From Pseudomonas sp. FP453 (GTDB taxonomy: Bacteria > Pseudomonadota > Gammaproteobacteria > Pseudomonadales > Pseudomonadaceae): a stretch of 64,000 bases of DNA. Under the pieces are notes generated by a model. The model saw only the letters and a list, made by a program, of their open reading frames with translations. It was not told the DNA's origin and searched no databases. Position 1 is the stretch's first letter, and every line of letters begins with the position of its first letter. The stretch spans positions 1,426,001 through 1,490,000 of the forward strand of contig NZ_CP117435.1 in NCBI RefSeq assembly GCF_030687495.1. The letters are read 5' to 3'. The translations under genes and the position numbers were made by a program. Positions 26,040 to 43,968 of this stretch are shown here, piece by piece.

Positions 26040-28427
26040 ATGAAACGTCTGCTGCTAACTGCGGTTCTCACCGTATTGATGATCGCCGAAGTTCACGCCG
26101 AGTCCTTCACCATCTCCGATATTCGCGTCAACGGCCTCCAGCGGGTTTCCGCGGGTAGCGTCTTTGGTGCGCTGCCGTTGAACGTCGGGGAACAGGCTGA
26201 TGATCGTCGCCTGGTGGAATCCACTCGTGCGCTGTTCAAAACCGGTTTCTTTCAAGATATCCAACTGGGTCGCGAAGGCAACGTCCTGGTCATCACCGTG
26301 GTTGAGCGACCTTCCGTCGCCAGTATCGAGATCGAAGGCAACAAGGCGATCTCTACTGAAGACCTGATGAAGGGTCTCAAGCAATCCGGCCTGGCCGAGG
26401 GCGAGATCTTCCAGCGCGCCACCCTTGAAGGTGTGCGTAACGAACTGCAACGCCAGTACGTTGCCCAGGGCCGCTACTCGGCGTCCGTGGAAACCGAAGT
26501 GATCCCACAGCCTCGTAACCGTGTCGGCCTCAAGGTCAACATCAACGAAGGCACCGTGGCGGCCATTCAGCACATCAACGTGGTGGGCAACACCAAGTTC
26601 GCTGATGACGACCTGATCGATCTGTTCGAGCTGAAGACCACCAACTGGTTGTCGTTCTTCAAGAACGACGACAAGTACGCCCGTGAAAAACTCTCCGGTG
26701 ACCTGGAGCGCCTGCGTTCCTACTACCTGGACCGTGGCTATATCAACATGGATATTGCCTCCACCCAGGTGTCCATCACCCCGGACAAGAAACACGTCTA
26801 CATCACCGTCAACGTCAACGAAGGCGAGAAGTACAAGGTTCGTGACGTGAAGCTCAGCGGTGACCTCAAGGTTCCTGAAGACCAGGTCAAGGCCCTGCTG
26901 CTGGTGCAGAAGGACCAGGTGTTCTCGCGCAAGCTGATGACCACCACCTCCGAGCTGATCACCCGTCGCCTGGGTAACGAAGGCTATACCTTCGCCAACG
27001 TCAACGGCGTGCCGACGCCGCACGATGATGACCACACCGTGGACATCACCTTTGTCGTCGACCCAGGCAAGCGTGCCTATGTAAACCGCATCAACTTCCG
27101 TGGCAACACCAAGTCTGCGGACGAAGTGCTGCGTCGTGAAATGCGCCAGATGGAAGGTGGCTGGGCTTCGACCTACCTGATCGACCAGTCCAAGACCCGT
27201 CTTGAGCGCCTGGGCTTCTTCAAGGAAGTGAACGTCGAAACCCCGGCCGTACCGGGTGTGGATGACCAGGTTGACGTGAACTACGCCGTAGAAGAACAAG
27301 CGTCGGGTTCGATCACCGCCAGCGTCGGCTTCGCACAGAGTGCCGGCCTGATCCTCGGTGGCTCGATTACCCAGAACAACTTCCTCGGTACCGGTAACAA
27401 GGTTTCCATCGGCCTGACCCGCAGCGAATACCAGAGCCGCTATAACTTCGGTTATGTCGACCCCTACTGGACTGCTGATGGCGTGAGCCTGGGCTACAAC
27501 GCCTTCTATCGCACCACCGACTACAAAGACCTCGACGTTGACGTTGCAAGCTATGCGATCGACAGCCTGGGTGCTGGCGTGAACATTGGTTACCCGATCA
27601 GTGAGACCTCGCGTCTGACCTTCGGCCTGACCGCGCAACAGGATGAGATCAAGACCGGTGTGTACACCGTGGACGAAATCTTCGACTTCACCCGTCGTGA
27701 AGGCGACAAGTTCCTGAACTTCAAGGCGTCTGCCGGTTGGTCCGAGTCGACCCTGAACAAAGGCGTACTGGCGACCCGTGGCCATTCCCAGAGCCTGACT
27801 CTGGAAACCACTACGCCGGGCAGCGACCTTTCATTCTTCAAGCTTGACTACCGCGGCCAGCTGTTCCAGCCGTTGAGCGACAACTACACCATGCGCCTGC
27901 ACACAGAGTTGGGTTATGGCGATGGTTACGGCTCGACCAATGGCCTGCCGTTCTACGAGAACTACTATGCGGGTGGCTTCAACTCCGTACGTGGTTTCAA
28001 GGACAGCACCTTGGGCCCGCGCGGTACCCCTAGCCGTGGTGCAGCATTCACCGGTAACCAGGGCACCGTGGCTGACTCTGACAACGACCCGCTGCCGTTC
28101 GGTGGTAACGTGTTGATCCAGGGTGGTGCGGAGATTCTGTTCCCGCTGCCATTTGTCAAGGATCAGCGCTCCCTGCGTACTTCGGTATTCTGGGATGTGG
28201 GTAACGTGTTCGACTCCAAGTGCGAGCAGATCACCAACCCAAGCGGCGTGAAATCCAATACCCAGTGCAACGATGTGAGCCTGAGCAACCTGGCGAGCTC
28301 CGTCGGTGTAGGTGTGACCTGGGTGACCGCGCTTGGCCCGTTGAGCTTTGCTCTGGCCATGCCGATCAAGAAACCGGATAACGCTGAAACCCAGATTTTC
28401 CAATTCTCCCTCGGCCAGACGTTCTAA
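26040..28427 (+). CDS. bamA: Outer-membrane assembly factor BamA
   Basis: Core of the BAM machine that inserts beta-barrel proteins into the outer membrane. It is 795 residues. A Sec signal peptide (MKRLLLTAVLTVLMIAEVHA) is followed by five POTRA domains to about residue 420 and a 16-strand barrel containing the conserved VRGF loop. It ends in an aromatic residue (LGQTF) as barrels do. The ATG at 26040 follows AAGAAAGGA; the frame is open to 26013. It is followed by its chaperone gene skp. Confidence 0.98.
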   Translation: MKRLLLTAVLTVLMIAEVHAESFTISDIRVNGLQRVSAGSVFGALPLNVGEQADDRRLVESTRALFKTGFFQDIQLGREGNVLVITVVERPSVASIEIEGNKAISTEDLMKGLKQSGLAEGEIFQRATLEGVRNELQRQYVAQGRYSASVETEVIPQPRNRVGLKVNINEGTVAAIQHINVVGNTKFADDDLIDLFELKTTNWLSFFKNDDKYAREKLSGDLERLRSYYLDRGYINMDIASTQVSITPDKKHVYITVNVNEGEKYKVRDVKLSGDLKVPEDQVKALLLVQKDQVFSRKLMTTTSELITRRLGNEGYTFANVNGVPTPHDDDHTVDITFVVDPGKRAYVNRINFRGNTKSADEVLRREMRQMEGGWASTYLIDQSKTRLERLGFFKEVNVETPAVPGVDDQVDVNYAVEEQASGSITASVGFAQSAGLILGGSITQNNFLGTGNKVSIGLTRSEYQSRYNFGYVDPYWTADGVSLGYNAFYRTTDYKDLDVDVASYAIDSLGAGVNIGYPISETSRLTFGLTAQQDEIKTGVYTVDEIFDFTRREGDKFLNFKASAGWSESTLNKGVLATRGHSQSLTLETTTPGSDLSFFKLDYRGQLFQPLSDNYTMRLHTELGYGDGYGSTNGLPFYENYYAGGFNSVRGFKDSTLGPRGTPSRGAAFTGNQGTVADSDNDPLPFGGNVLIQGGAEILFPLPFVKDQRSLRTSVFWDVGNVFDSKCEQITNPSGVKSNTQCNDVSLSNLASSVGVGVTWVTALGPLSFALAMPIKKPDNAETQIFQFSLGQTF

Positions 28428-28472
28428 GCGTCTGACCCAAGATAACGACAACGGATTCTGTAGGAGTACATC

Positions 28473-28976
28473 GTGCGTAAGTTGACTCAATTGGTTCTGC
28501 TGGCCACCGTGCTGGTAACCACCCCGGCCTTCGCCGAAATGAAAATCGCCGTCCTGAACTATCAGATGGCTCTGCTGGAATCCGATGCGGCCAAGAAGTA
28601 CGCCGTGGATGCCGAGAAAAAATTCGGTCCGCAACTGACCAAACTCAAGACCCTGGAAAGCAGCGCCAAGGGCATCCAGGATCGTCTGGTTGCCGGTGGC
28701 GACAAGATGCAGCAAGGCGAGCGCGAGCGTCTGGAGCTTGAATTCAAGCAAAAGGCCCGTGACTACCAGTTCCAATCCAAGGAGCTGAACGAAGCCAAGG
28801 CTGTTGCTGACCGCGAAATGCTCAAGCAGCTGAAGCCGAAACTCGACAGCGCTGTGGAAGAAGTCATCAAGAAAGGTGCCTTTGACCTGGTGTTCGAGCG
28901 CGGCGCCGTGATCGACGTCAAGCCTCAATACGACATCACCCGTCAGGTGATCGAGCGCATGAACCAGCTGAAGTAA
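28473..28976 (+). CDS. skp: Periplasmic chaperone Skp (OmpH)
   Basis: Holds unfolded outer-membrane proteins between Sec and BamA. It is 167 residues with a signal peptide cleaved after TTPAFA and a long charged coiled-coil middle (residues 45-120). The start is GTG at 28473 with a TAGGAG site. It lies between bamA and lpxD, the standard order. Confidence 0.96.
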   Translation: MRKLTQLVLLATVLVTTPAFAEMKIAVLNYQMALLESDAAKKYAVDAEKKFGPQLTKLKTLESSAKGIQDRLVAGGDKMQQGERERLELEFKQKARDYQFQSKELNEAKAVADREMLKQLKPKLDSAVEEVIKKGAFDLVFERGAVIDVKPQYDITRQVIERMNQLK

Positions 28977-28979
28977 GCC

Positions 28980-30035
28980 ATGACCGCGACTATCAAACTC
29001 GGCGAGTTGGCCGAGTTCCTGGGGGCCGACTTGCGCGGCTCCCCGGAGAAGGAAATCACTGGGCTAGCCACCTTGCAGGAGGCTGGCCCAGCTCAGTTGA
29101 GCTTCCTCGCAAATCCTCAGTACCGTAAATACCTCGTCGACAGCCAAGCCGCAGCCGTGTTGCTGAAAGCCGCTGACGCCGAAGGGTTTGCCGGGGATGC
29201 GCTGGTGGTGGCTGACCCGTACCTGGCTTACGCGCGTGCGTCGCACCTGTTTGACCCGAAACCCAAGGCTGTTGCCGGTATCCATCCGTCTGCAGTCATC
29301 GCCGATGATGCCCAGGTTGATCCTGCGGCCAGCATTGGCGCCTTTGCGGTGATCGAGAGCGGTGCGCGCATTGCGGCTGGAGTCACGGTCGGTGCCCATT
29401 GCTTTATCGGTGCACGCTGCGAAATCGGCGCCGGTGGTTGGCTGGCTCCTCGTGTGACCCTCTACCACGATGTGCGTATTGGCGAACGTGTGGTGATTCA
29501 ATCGGGTGCTGTGATCGGTGGGGAAGGCTTTGGCTTTGCCAACTCGAAAGGCATCTGGAACAAGATCGCCCAGGTCGGCGGTGTGTTGATCGGCGACGAT
29601 GTGGAAATTGGCGTGAACACTGCTGTCGATCGCGGGGCCTTGGCCGATACCGTGATCGGCAATGGCGTGAAGCTCGACAACCAGATCCAGATCGCCCACA
29701 ACGTACAGATTGGCGATCACACCGCCATGGCCGCCTGTGTCGGTATCTCCGGCAGCACCAAGATCGGCAAGCATTGCATGCTCGCCGGTGGCGTTGGGCT
29801 GGTGGGCCATATCGAGATTTGCGACAACGTCTTCATCACCGGCATGACCATGGTGACCCACTCGATTACCGAGCCAGGCGCCTATTCTTCCGGTACGGCC
29901 ATGCAGCCCGCAGCTGAATGGCGCAAGAGTGCAGCACGCTTGAGGCATCTGGATGACATGGCTCGACGTCTCAAACAGCTGGAAAAGCGTGTTGGTGAAG
30001 TGACCCCTGGCGGTAATGCTTCATCAGAAGGCTGA
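28980..30035 (+). CDS. lpxD: UDP-3-O-(3-hydroxyacyl)glucosamine N-acyltransferase LpxD
   Basis: Third step of lipid A synthesis: adds a 3-hydroxyacyl chain from ACP to the amino group. It is 351 residues. An N-terminal uridine-binding domain ([13 protein letters not shown]) is followed by a left-handed beta-helix of hexapeptide repeats. The catalytic histidine is in [12 protein letters not shown]. It starts three bases after skp. Confidence 0.97.
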   Translation: MTATIKLGELAEFLGADLRGSPEKEITGLATLQEAGPAQLSFLANPQYRKYLVDSQAAAVLLKAADAEGFAGDALVVADPYLAYARASHLFDPKPKAVAGIHPSAVIADDAQVDPAASIGAFAVIESGARIAAGVTVGAHCFIGARCEIGAGGWLAPRVTLYHDVRIGERVVIQSGAVIGGEGFGFANSKGIWNKIAQVGGVLIGDDVEIGVNTAVDRGALADTVIGNGVKLDNQIQIAHNVQIGDHTAMAACVGISGSTKIGKHCMLAGGVGLVGHIEICDNVFITGMTMVTHSITEPGAYSSGTAMQPAAEWRKSAARLRHLDDMARRLKQLEKRVGEVTPGGNASSEG

Positions 30036-30062
30036 TACCATTTCCATATCAAGTGTGCACAG

Positions 30063-30094
30063 CCGCTAGACTTGCCTCCTTGATTTGCTAGCGG
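30063..30094 (+). other. Inverted repeat in the lpxD-fabZ gap
   Basis: The stem CCGCTAG / CTAGCGG with an 18-base loop is followed by GGGCGTGCTTTTAG. It may be a weak terminator or a processing site in the 108-base gap, the longest gap between bamA and dnaE genes. Function not determined. Confidence 0.35.
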
Positions 30095-30143
30095 GGCGTG
30101 CTTTTAGTCCGCCCCCAATCTTTATTACAGGCTTCCCCCCGAA

Positions 30144-30584
30144 ATGATGGACATCAACGAGATTCGCGAATACCTGCCTCACCGTTACCCGTTCCTGCTG
30201 GTGGACCGTGTAGTGGACCTCAATGTCGAGGAAAAGCGCATTCGTGCCTACAAGAATGTCAGCATCAACGAACCGTTCTTCAACGGTCACTTTCCCGCGC
30301 ATCCAATCATGCCGGGTGTGTTGATCATTGAAGCGATGGCCCAGGCTGCCGGTATCCTTGGTTTCAAAATGCTCGACCTCAAGCCTGCCGACGGCACGCT
30401 TTACTATTTCGTGGGTTCCGACAAGTTGCGTTTCCGCAATCCGGTCACCCCGGGTGACCAGTTGATCCTGGAAGCCAGGTTCATCAGCTGCAAGCGCCAG
30501 ATCTGGAAGTTCGAGTGCCAGGCCTCGGTGGATGGCAAGCCGGTGTGCTCTGCCGAGATCATCTGTGCGGAACGCAAACTATGA
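30144..30584 (+). CDS. fabZ: 3-hydroxyacyl-ACP dehydratase FabZ
   Basis: Dehydrates 3-hydroxyacyl-ACP in fatty acid elongation and competes with lipid A for the same substrate. It is a 146-residue hotdog-fold protein starting [23 protein letters not shown]. The catalytic His and Glu are in [20 protein letters not shown]. Its stop overlaps the lpxA start (ATGA). Confidence 0.98.
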   Translation: MMDINEIREYLPHRYPFLLVDRVVDLNVEEKRIRAYKNVSINEPFFNGHFPAHPIMPGVLIIEAMAQAAGILGFKMLDLKPADGTLYYFVGSDKLRFRNPVTPGDQLILEARFISCKRQIWKFECQASVDGKPVCSAEIICAERKL

Positions 30585-31357
30585 GTTTGATTGACCCTCG
30601 CGCAATCATCGATCCGTCGGCCGTGCTGGCCGCCGACGTTGAGGTCGGCCCTTGGTCGATCATCGGCGCAGGTGTTGAAATCGGCGAGGGGACTGTCATC
30701 GGGCCACACGTGATCCTCAAAGGTCCGACCCGTATTGGCAAACACAATCGCATCTACCAGTTTTCCTCGGTAGGTGAAGACACCCCGGACATGAAGTACA
30801 AGGGTGAAGAAACACGCCTGGTAATCGGTGATCACAACATCATCCGAGAAGGCGTGACCATTCATCGTGGCACCGTGCAGGATCGTGCCGAGACTACGCT
30901 GGGTGATCACAACCTGGTCATGGCCTATGCCCACATCGGCCACGACAGCGTGATCGGCAACCACTGCATCCTGGTCAACAACACGGCGTTGGCTGGTCAT
31001 GTGCACGTTGACGATTGGGCGATTTTGTCCGGTTTCACCCTGGTGCATCAGTACTGCCATATCGGCGCCCACAGCTTTTCCGGCATGGGCACCGCCATCG
31101 GCAAGGATGTCCCGGCGTTCGTCACCGTGTTCGGCAACCCGGCCGAAGCCCGCAGCATGAACTTCGAAGGCATGCGCCGTCGTGGTTTCAGCGAAGAAGC
31201 CATCCATGCCCTGCGCCGTGCCTACAAGGTGGTTTACCGCCAGGGCTTGACGGTTGACCAGGCGCTGGCCGAACTGGCCGAGCCGTCCGCGTTGTTCCCG
31301 GAAGTCGCGATATTCCGTGACTCGATCCAGGCATCGACCCGCGGCATCACCCGCTGA
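30581..31357 (+). CDS. lpxA: UDP-N-acetylglucosamine acyltransferase LpxA
   Basis: First step of lipid A synthesis: transfers 3-hydroxyacyl from ACP to UDP-GlcNAc. It is 258 residues, a beta-helix with a helical C-terminal tail. The catalytic histidine lies in [16 protein letters not shown]. The ATG at 30581 overlaps fabZ; the longer frame (30515) is inside fabZ. lpxB starts two bases after its stop. Confidence 0.98.
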   Translation: MSLIDPRAIIDPSAVLAADVEVGPWSIIGAGVEIGEGTVIGPHVILKGPTRIGKHNRIYQFSSVGEDTPDMKYKGEETRLVIGDHNIIREGVTIHRGTVQDRAETTLGDHNLVMAYAHIGHDSVIGNHCILVNNTALAGHVHVDDWAILSGFTLVHQYCHIGAHSFSGMGTAIGKDVPAFVTVFGNPAEARSMNFEGMRRRGFSEEAIHALRRAYKVVYRQGLTVDQALAELAEPSALFPEVAIFRDSIQASTRGITR

Positions 31358-31359
31358 TC

Positions 31360-32499
31360 ATGGCCAATCTGCGTATTGCGCTGGTGGCCGGTGAAGCTTC
31401 CGGCGACATTCTGGGCGCAGGCCTGATGCGGGCCCTCAAGGCCCAGCATCCTGCGGTTGAGTTTATCGGCGTGGGTGGCCCGCTGATGCAGGCCGAAGGC
31501 CTCACGTCCTACTTTCCCATGGAACGCTTGTCGGTCATGGGCCTGGTGGAGGTACTGGGCCGTCTGCGCGAGCTGCTGGCTCGGCGCAAGCTGCTGATCC
31601 AGACCCTCATCGAAGAAAAGCCCGACGTCTTTATCGGTATCGACGCGCCGGACTTCACCCTCAATATCGAACTCAAGTTGCGTCAGGCCGGGATCAAGAC
31701 CGTGCACTACGTCAGCCCGTCCGTGTGGGCGTGGCGGCAGAAGCGTGTGCTGAAGATCCGCGAAGGCTGCGACCTGATGCTGACCCTGCTGCCGTTCGAG
31801 GCGAAGTTTTACGAAGAGAAGGGTGTGCCGGTGCGCTTTGTCGGCCACACCCTGGCCGATGCCATTCCGTTGCAAGCCGATCGCGCGGCGGCCCGTGCTG
31901 AATTGGGCTTGCCCGACGGTCCGCTGGTGGCGCTGATGCCGGGCAGTCGCGGTGGCGAAGTCGGCCGTTTGGGCGCATTGTTTTTCGATGCCGCCGAACG
32001 GCTGATGGCCTTGAAGCCGGGCGTCCGTTTCGTACTGCCGTGCGCCAGCCCGCAACGTCGCGCGCAAATCGAAACCTTGCTTGAAGGTCGCACTTTGCCG
32101 TTGACCCTGCTCGACGGCCAATCACACCTGGCCCTGGCGGCCTGTGATGCCGTGTTGATCGCCTCGGGCACCGCGACCCTGGAAGCGCTGCTGTACAAGC
32201 GTCCGATGGTCGTGGCCTATCGCCTGGCGCCGCTGACGTTCTGGATTCTCAAGCGCATGGTCAAAAGTCCCTACATCTCCTTGCCCAACCTGCTGGCCCA
32301 GCGCCTGTTGGTGCCGGAGTTGTTGCAGGACGCTGCAACGCCCGAAGCCCTGGCGCAAACCGTATTACCCCTGATCGACGGCGGCGAAGAGCAGACCCGT
32401 GGTTTTGATGCCATTCATCGCGTCTTGCGCCGTGATGCATCGAACCAGGCGGCGGATGCCGTGCTGACCTTGATCGGGCAAAAACAGGAAACAGTATGA
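31360..32499 (+). CDS. lpxB: Lipid-A-disaccharide synthase LpxB
   Basis: Joins UDP-diacylglucosamine and lipid X to the tetraacyl disaccharide. It is a 379-residue GT19 enzyme. Features: [15 protein letters not shown] at the N-terminus, [18 protein letters not shown] [14 protein letters not shown], and [13 protein letters not shown]. The stop overlaps the rnhB start (ATGA). Confidence 0.98.
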   Translation: MANLRIALVAGEASGDILGAGLMRALKAQHPAVEFIGVGGPLMQAEGLTSYFPMERLSVMGLVEVLGRLRELLARRKLLIQTLIEEKPDVFIGIDAPDFTLNIELKLRQAGIKTVHYVSPSVWAWRQKRVLKIREGCDLMLTLLPFEAKFYEEKGVPVRFVGHTLADAIPLQADRAAARAELGLPDGPLVALMPGSRGGEVGRLGALFFDAAERLMALKPGVRFVLPCASPQRRAQIETLLEGRTLPLTLLDGQSHLALAACDAVLIASGTATLEALLYKRPMVVAYRLAPLTFWILKRMVKSPYISLPNLLAQRLLVPELLQDAATPEALAQTVLPLIDGGEEQTRGFDAIHRVLRRDASNQAADAVLTLIGQKQETV

Positions 32500-33128
32500 C
32501 GACGCAAATGGGCCTGGACTTCAGCCTGGTTGCCGAAGCCCACGAACTGGTGGCCGGTGTGGACGAAGTGGGTCGCGGCCCGCTGTGCGGTGCAGTGGTC
32601 ACGGCGGCGGTGATCCTTGATCCGAACCGCCCGATCCTTGGCCTCAATGACTCGAAAAAACTCACCGAAGCCCGCCGCGAAAAACTCTTCGATGAGATCT
32701 GTGAAAAGGCCCTGAGCTGGCACATCGCCCGGGCCGAAGTCGAAGAAATCGACGAATTGAACATTCTTCACGCCACCATGCTCGCCATGCAGCGTGCGGT
32801 CGAAGGCCTGCACATCACCCCGAAAATGGCGATGATCGACGGCAACCGCTGCCCCAAACTGGCGATGCCGTCTGAAGCGGTGGTCAAGGGTGATAGCAAG
32901 GTGTCGGCGATTGCCGCGGCGTCGATCCTGGCCAAAGTCAGCCGCGACCGTGAAATGGCCGCCTTCGAATTGATCTATCCCGGCTACGGCATTGGTGGCC
33001 ATAAGGGCTACCCGACGCCCGTTCATCTGGAAGCCCTGGCCCGCCTCGGCCCAACGCCTATCCACCGCCGTTCGTTCGCCCCGGTTCGCCTGGCTTACGA
33101 GGCGCGGGAAGCGCTCGGCGAGCTGTAG
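32496..33128 (+). CDS. rnhB: Ribonuclease HII
   Basis: Cleaves RNA in RNA-DNA hybrids, including single ribonucleotides in DNA. It is 210 residues. The catalytic residues are in [15 protein letters not shown] (Asp, Glu), MIDGN and the aspartate of SRDREM. It lies between lpxB and dnaE as in E. coli. Confidence 0.97.
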   Translation: MTTQMGLDFSLVAEAHELVAGVDEVGRGPLCGAVVTAAVILDPNRPILGLNDSKKLTEARREKLFDEICEKALSWHIARAEVEEIDELNILHATMLAMQRAVEGLHITPKMAMIDGNRCPKLAMPSEAVVKGDSKVSAIAAASILAKVSRDREMAAFELIYPGYGIGGHKGYPTPVHLEALARLGPTPIHRRSFAPVRLAYEAREALGEL

Positions 33129-33148
33129 TCGCGAGGCTGATGTTTTGC

Positions 33149-33183
33149 TCAAGGCCCGGTACAATCCCGGGCCTTGTTGTTTC
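33149..33183 (+). terminator. Terminator between rnhB and dnaE
   Basis: The stem CAAGGCCCGG / CCGGGCCTTG with a TTGTTTC tail lies 20 bases after rnhB and 23 bases before dnaE. It may attenuate transcription into dnaE at the end of the envelope operon. Confidence 0.75.
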
Positions 33184-33205
33184 TAAGTTTCTAGACAGGA
33201 TCACT

Positions 33206-36727
<3,522 letters not shown>

Positions 36728-36865
36728 TGGCCAGGTGGCAGTAATTAGCCTGATCTCGACTGAACATTTAATCTCGACCTAAACGCGCCTCTCCCTTAAG
36801 GTAGGGCGCGAATAGACCACCGGCTGGCCAGGCACTCCTTGGCCGTCGACCCAAGACGGACGCTT

Positions 36866-37813
36866 ATGAACCCGAATTTTCTTGATTTCGAACAGCCGAT
36901 CGCTGACCTGCAAGCCAAGATTGAAGAACTGCGCCTGGTCGGCAATGACAATTCGCTGAATATCGGCGATGAGATCGCTCGCCTGCAGGACAAGAGCAGC
37001 ACCCTGACCGAAGACATCTTCGGCAAGCTGACCAGCTGGCAGATCGCGCGCCTGGCTCGCCACCCGCGCCGCCCGTACACCCTGGACTACATTCAGCACA
37101 TCTTCACCGAGTTCGACGAGCTGCATGGCGACCGCCACTTCTCTGACGACGCGGCCATCGTGGGCGGTATCGCTCGCCTGGACGACCAGCCGGTAATGGT
37201 CATCGGTCACCAGAAAGGCCGTGAAGTGCGCGAGAAAGTCCGCCGCAACTTCGGCATGCCGCGCCCGGAAGGCTACCGCAAGGCCTGCCGCCTGATGGAA
37301 ATGGCTGAACGCTTCAAGATGCCGATCCTGACCTTCATCGACACCCCGGGTGCTTACCCGGGTATCGACGCAGAAGAGCGCAACCAGAGCGAAGCCATCG
37401 CCTGGAACCTGCGCGTCATGTCCCGCCTGAAAACCCCGATCATCGCCACCGTGATTGGCGAAGGTGGTTCCGGCGGCGCACTGGCCATTGGCGTGTGCGA
37501 CCAGTTGAACATGCTGCAATACTCGACCTACGCGGTGATCTCGCCGGAAGGTTGCGCCTCGATCCTGTGGAAAACCGCCGAAAAGGCGCCGGACGCTGCC
37601 GAAGCCATGGGCATCACCGCCGATCGCCTCAAAGGCCTGGGTATCGTCGACAAAGTCATCGCCGAGCCACTGGGCGGCGCTCACCGCGACCCGGCGGCTG
37701 CTGCTGCGACCATCCGTGCAGAACTGGGCTCGCAACTGGCGATGCTCAAGAAGCTGGATAACGAAGCGCTGCTCAAGCGCCGTTACGAGCGTCTGATGAG
37801 CTACGGTCTCTAA
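36866..37813 (+). CDS. accA: Acetyl-CoA carboxylase carboxyltransferase subunit alpha
   Basis: With AccD, transfers the carboxyl group from biotin to acetyl-CoA to give malonyl-CoA. It is 315 residues, starts [22 protein letters not shown] and contains [17 protein letters not shown]. The ATG at 36866 is preferred over 36839 for homology. The 138-base gap before it holds an inverted repeat (CGCGCC at 36784-36789 / GGCGCG at 36805-36810) that could be a leader stem. Confidence 0.97.
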   Translation: MNPNFLDFEQPIADLQAKIEELRLVGNDNSLNIGDEIARLQDKSSTLTEDIFGKLTSWQIARLARHPRRPYTLDYIQHIFTEFDELHGDRHFSDDAAIVGGIARLDDQPVMVIGHQKGREVREKVRRNFGMPRPEGYRKACRLMEMAERFKMPILTFIDTPGAYPGIDAEERNQSEAIAWNLRVMSRLKTPIIATVIGEGGSGGALAIGVCDQLNMLQYSTYAVISPEGCASILWKTAEKAPDAAEAMGITADRLKGLGIVDKVIAEPLGGAHRDPAAAAATIRAELGSQLAMLKKLDNEALLKRRYERLMSYGL

Positions 37814-37831
37814 GACCACTGCAACACTCAA

Positions 37832-37950
37832 TGTGGGAGCTGGCCTGTGTGGGAGCCGGGCTTGCCCGCGATGCAGACAACTCGGTGTTCTGTCGAACCG
37901 AGTTGATCCTATCGCAGGCAAGCCAGCTCCCACACAAGCCAGCTCCCACA
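37832..37950. repeat. Nested double REPIN-like repeat
   Basis: Two left arms (one truncated and degenerate, at 37832 and 37849) face two right arms (ending 37935 and 37950). The whole is a palindrome within a palindrome. The inner spacer has its own stem (AACTCGGT / ACCGAGTT). It lies between accA and tilS. Confidence 0.85.
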
Positions 37951-38001
37951 TTTGTTTTGTGTATGCTTGGCCAATGTATTCCAGCTTTGCGGCGATGATG
38001 T

Positions 38002-39315
38002 GTGATGAAAACAACTTTGCACGCCAAACTCCTGCAAACCCTGGCCCCCTGGCGCAACGCCCCGGCCTGGCACATCGCTTTCTCCGGCGGTCTTGATTCC
38101 ACTGTGCTGCTGCACCTCCTGGCCAGCACCGAACAGCTGCCGCGTCTCAACGCCATCCATGTCCACCACGGCCTGCAAGCCGCCGCCGATGCCTGGCCCA
38201 GCCATTGCCAATCGATCTGCGACCGCCTGGGCGTGCCCCTGCGCGTCATGCGCGTACAGGTCCAGCCCGGCGCCAGCCTTGAACGTGCCGCCCGTGAGGC
38301 GCGCTACCAGGCGTTTGCCGAGGTGCTTGGGGCCGGTGAGGTGTTGCTGACCGGCCAGCATCGCGACGACCAGGCCGAGACCTTGCTGTTTCGCCTGCTG
38401 CGTGGGGCAGGGGTGCGAGGGTTGGCGGCGATGCCTTTGCATCGCGACTTGGCAGGGGGGTATCTGGTGCGACCGCTGCTGGATGTCTCGCGTGCTGAGC
38501 TGCAAGCCTATGCCCACGAACATCAACTCGCGTGGATTGAAGATCCGTCCAACGCCGACCCTCGGTTTGCACGCAACTACCTGCGCCACCGGGTATTCCC
38601 GCTGCTGACGGAGCGCTGGCCGCAAGCTGTCAGCAGCTTCGCACGCACCGCCGAGCAGCTGAGTGAAGCCCAAGGTCTGCTCGATGAGCTGGCGCAGATG
38701 GACCTGCATGCCGCCGATCAGCCGTCGTCGTTTCCTTGGCTTCCACTGCCGTCGTTGGCGCTTGCACCACTGCGCGAGCTTTCCGACGCCCGCCAGCGCA
38801 ACGCCCTGCGTCACTGGCTGACCCCGCTGACCCGTCTTCCCGACAGCGACCACTGGGCCAGCTGGTATTCCCTGCGTGATGCCAAGCCTGACGCGCAGCC
38901 GCTGTGGCGCCTTGCCGACGGCGAACTGCACCGTTGCGCCGAGCGCCTGTGGTGGGTGCCTGCCGCTTGGTCGGATTTTTCCGACGCATCGGTGAGCTGG
39001 CCCCAGCCGCAAAACCCACTAGAGTTACCCGGCAATGGCCGATTGGAATTTGTCGGCAAGCCACCCGAAGGCCCGTTGCAGATCCGCTATCGTCAAGGCG
39101 GCGAAATCGTCGAAGTCCCCGGCCGAGGCCGGCGTGACTTGAAGCGCCTGCTGAATGAAGGTGGCTTGCCGCGCTTCATGCGTGGCAGATTGCCGCTGCT
39201 GTATCAGGGCGCGCAATTGCTGGCGGTCCCAACCCTCGCTGGGCTATGGCCCGACGCGACGGGCGACTGGCAATTACATTGGATGCCACAGACGTGCGAT
39301 CAAGGTTTGAGCTGA
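38002..39315 (+). CDS. tilS: tRNA(Ile)-lysidine synthase TilS
   Basis: Modifies C34 of tRNA-Ile(CAU) to lysidine so that it reads AUA. It is 437 residues. The ATP pyrophosphatase loop FSGGLDSTVLLHLL is near residue 30. The middle tRNA-binding region and the C-terminal TilS domain with GRGRRDLKRLLNEGGLPRFMR are present. The ATG at 38002 is the only plausible start. Its order between accA and pyrG is conserved. Confidence 0.96.
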   Translation: MMKTTLHAKLLQTLAPWRNAPAWHIAFSGGLDSTVLLHLLASTEQLPRLNAIHVHHGLQAAADAWPSHCQSICDRLGVPLRVMRVQVQPGASLERAAREARYQAFAEVLGAGEVLLTGQHRDDQAETLLFRLLRGAGVRGLAAMPLHRDLAGGYLVRPLLDVSRAELQAYAHEHQLAWIEDPSNADPRFARNYLRHRVFPLLTERWPQAVSSFARTAEQLSEAQGLLDELAQMDLHAADQPSSFPWLPLPSLALAPLRELSDARQRNALRHWLTPLTRLPDSDHWASWYSLRDAKPDAQPLWRLADGELHRCAERLWWVPAAWSDFSDASVSWPQPQNPLELPGNGRLEFVGKPPEGPLQIRYRQGGEIVEVPGRGRRDLKRLLNEGGLPRFMRGRLPLLYQGAQLLAVPTLAGLWPDATGDWQLHWMPQTCDQGLS

Positions 39316-42071
<2,756 letters not shown>

Positions 42072-42106
42072 GCCGCGTTTCTCCGGTAAAGTATCCCACG
42101 CTAAAT

Positions 42107-43518
<1,412 letters not shown>

Positions 43519-43599
43519 GCTGTAAATGGTAAAAAGTCGGCGGATTGCGTCGGAAAAAACACGACAGTGTAGATTTCGACGCTAATCTCATGGCTATCT

Positions 43600-43631
43600 A
43601 GCACAAGCCTGGTTCTTCCAGGCTTCGTGCT
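43600..43631 (+). other. Stem-loop between eno and ftsB
   Basis: The imperfect stem AGCACAAGCCTGG / CCAGGCTTCGTGCT lies 80 bases after eno. It has no T-run directly after it. It may be an eno 3' end or a processing structure in the eno-ftsB transcript. Confidence 0.5.
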
Positions 43632-43689
43632 ATCAGTTGCTGCAAAAGTTTTGCATGGCTGTCTTTTTTCACTGGATACCCGGATTTCG

Positions 43690-43968
43690 ATGCGCAGTCC
43701 CAATTGGTTGTTCCTCGTCTTGCTCTTGTTGCTGGCTGGCCTGCAGTACCGCCTATGGGTGGGTAATGGCAGCTTTGCGCAGGTAAAAGACCTGACCCAG
43801 CAAATTGCCGACCAGCACGCCGAAAACGAACGCCTGCTGGAGCGCAACCGCGTCCTCGATGCCGAAGTGCTTGAGCTGAAAAAAGGCACGGAGACCGTTG
43901 AAGAGCGGGCTCGTCATGAGTTGGGCATGGTCAAGGAGGGCGAGACCCTCTACCAGTTGGCCCAATGA
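43690..43968 (+). CDS. ftsB: Cell division protein FtsB
   Basis: Bitopic inner-membrane protein of the FtsQLB divisome complex. It is 92 residues: a short cytoplasmic start, one membrane helix (LFLVLLLLLAGLQYRLW), then a periplasmic coiled coil and the family end RARHELGMVKEGETLYQL. The ATG at 43690 is chosen by homology. It overlaps ispD (ATGA). Confidence 0.96.
   Translation: MRSPNWLFLVLLLLLAGLQYRLWVGNGSFAQVKDLTQQIADQHAENERLLERNRVLDAEVLELKKGTETVEERARHELGMVKEGETLYQLAQ

Noticed and set aside
26055..27785. 576-codon open frame antisense to bamA
   Set aside because: Residue make-up (Val, Gly, His, Leu rich) mirrors the bamA coding strand; no independent support.
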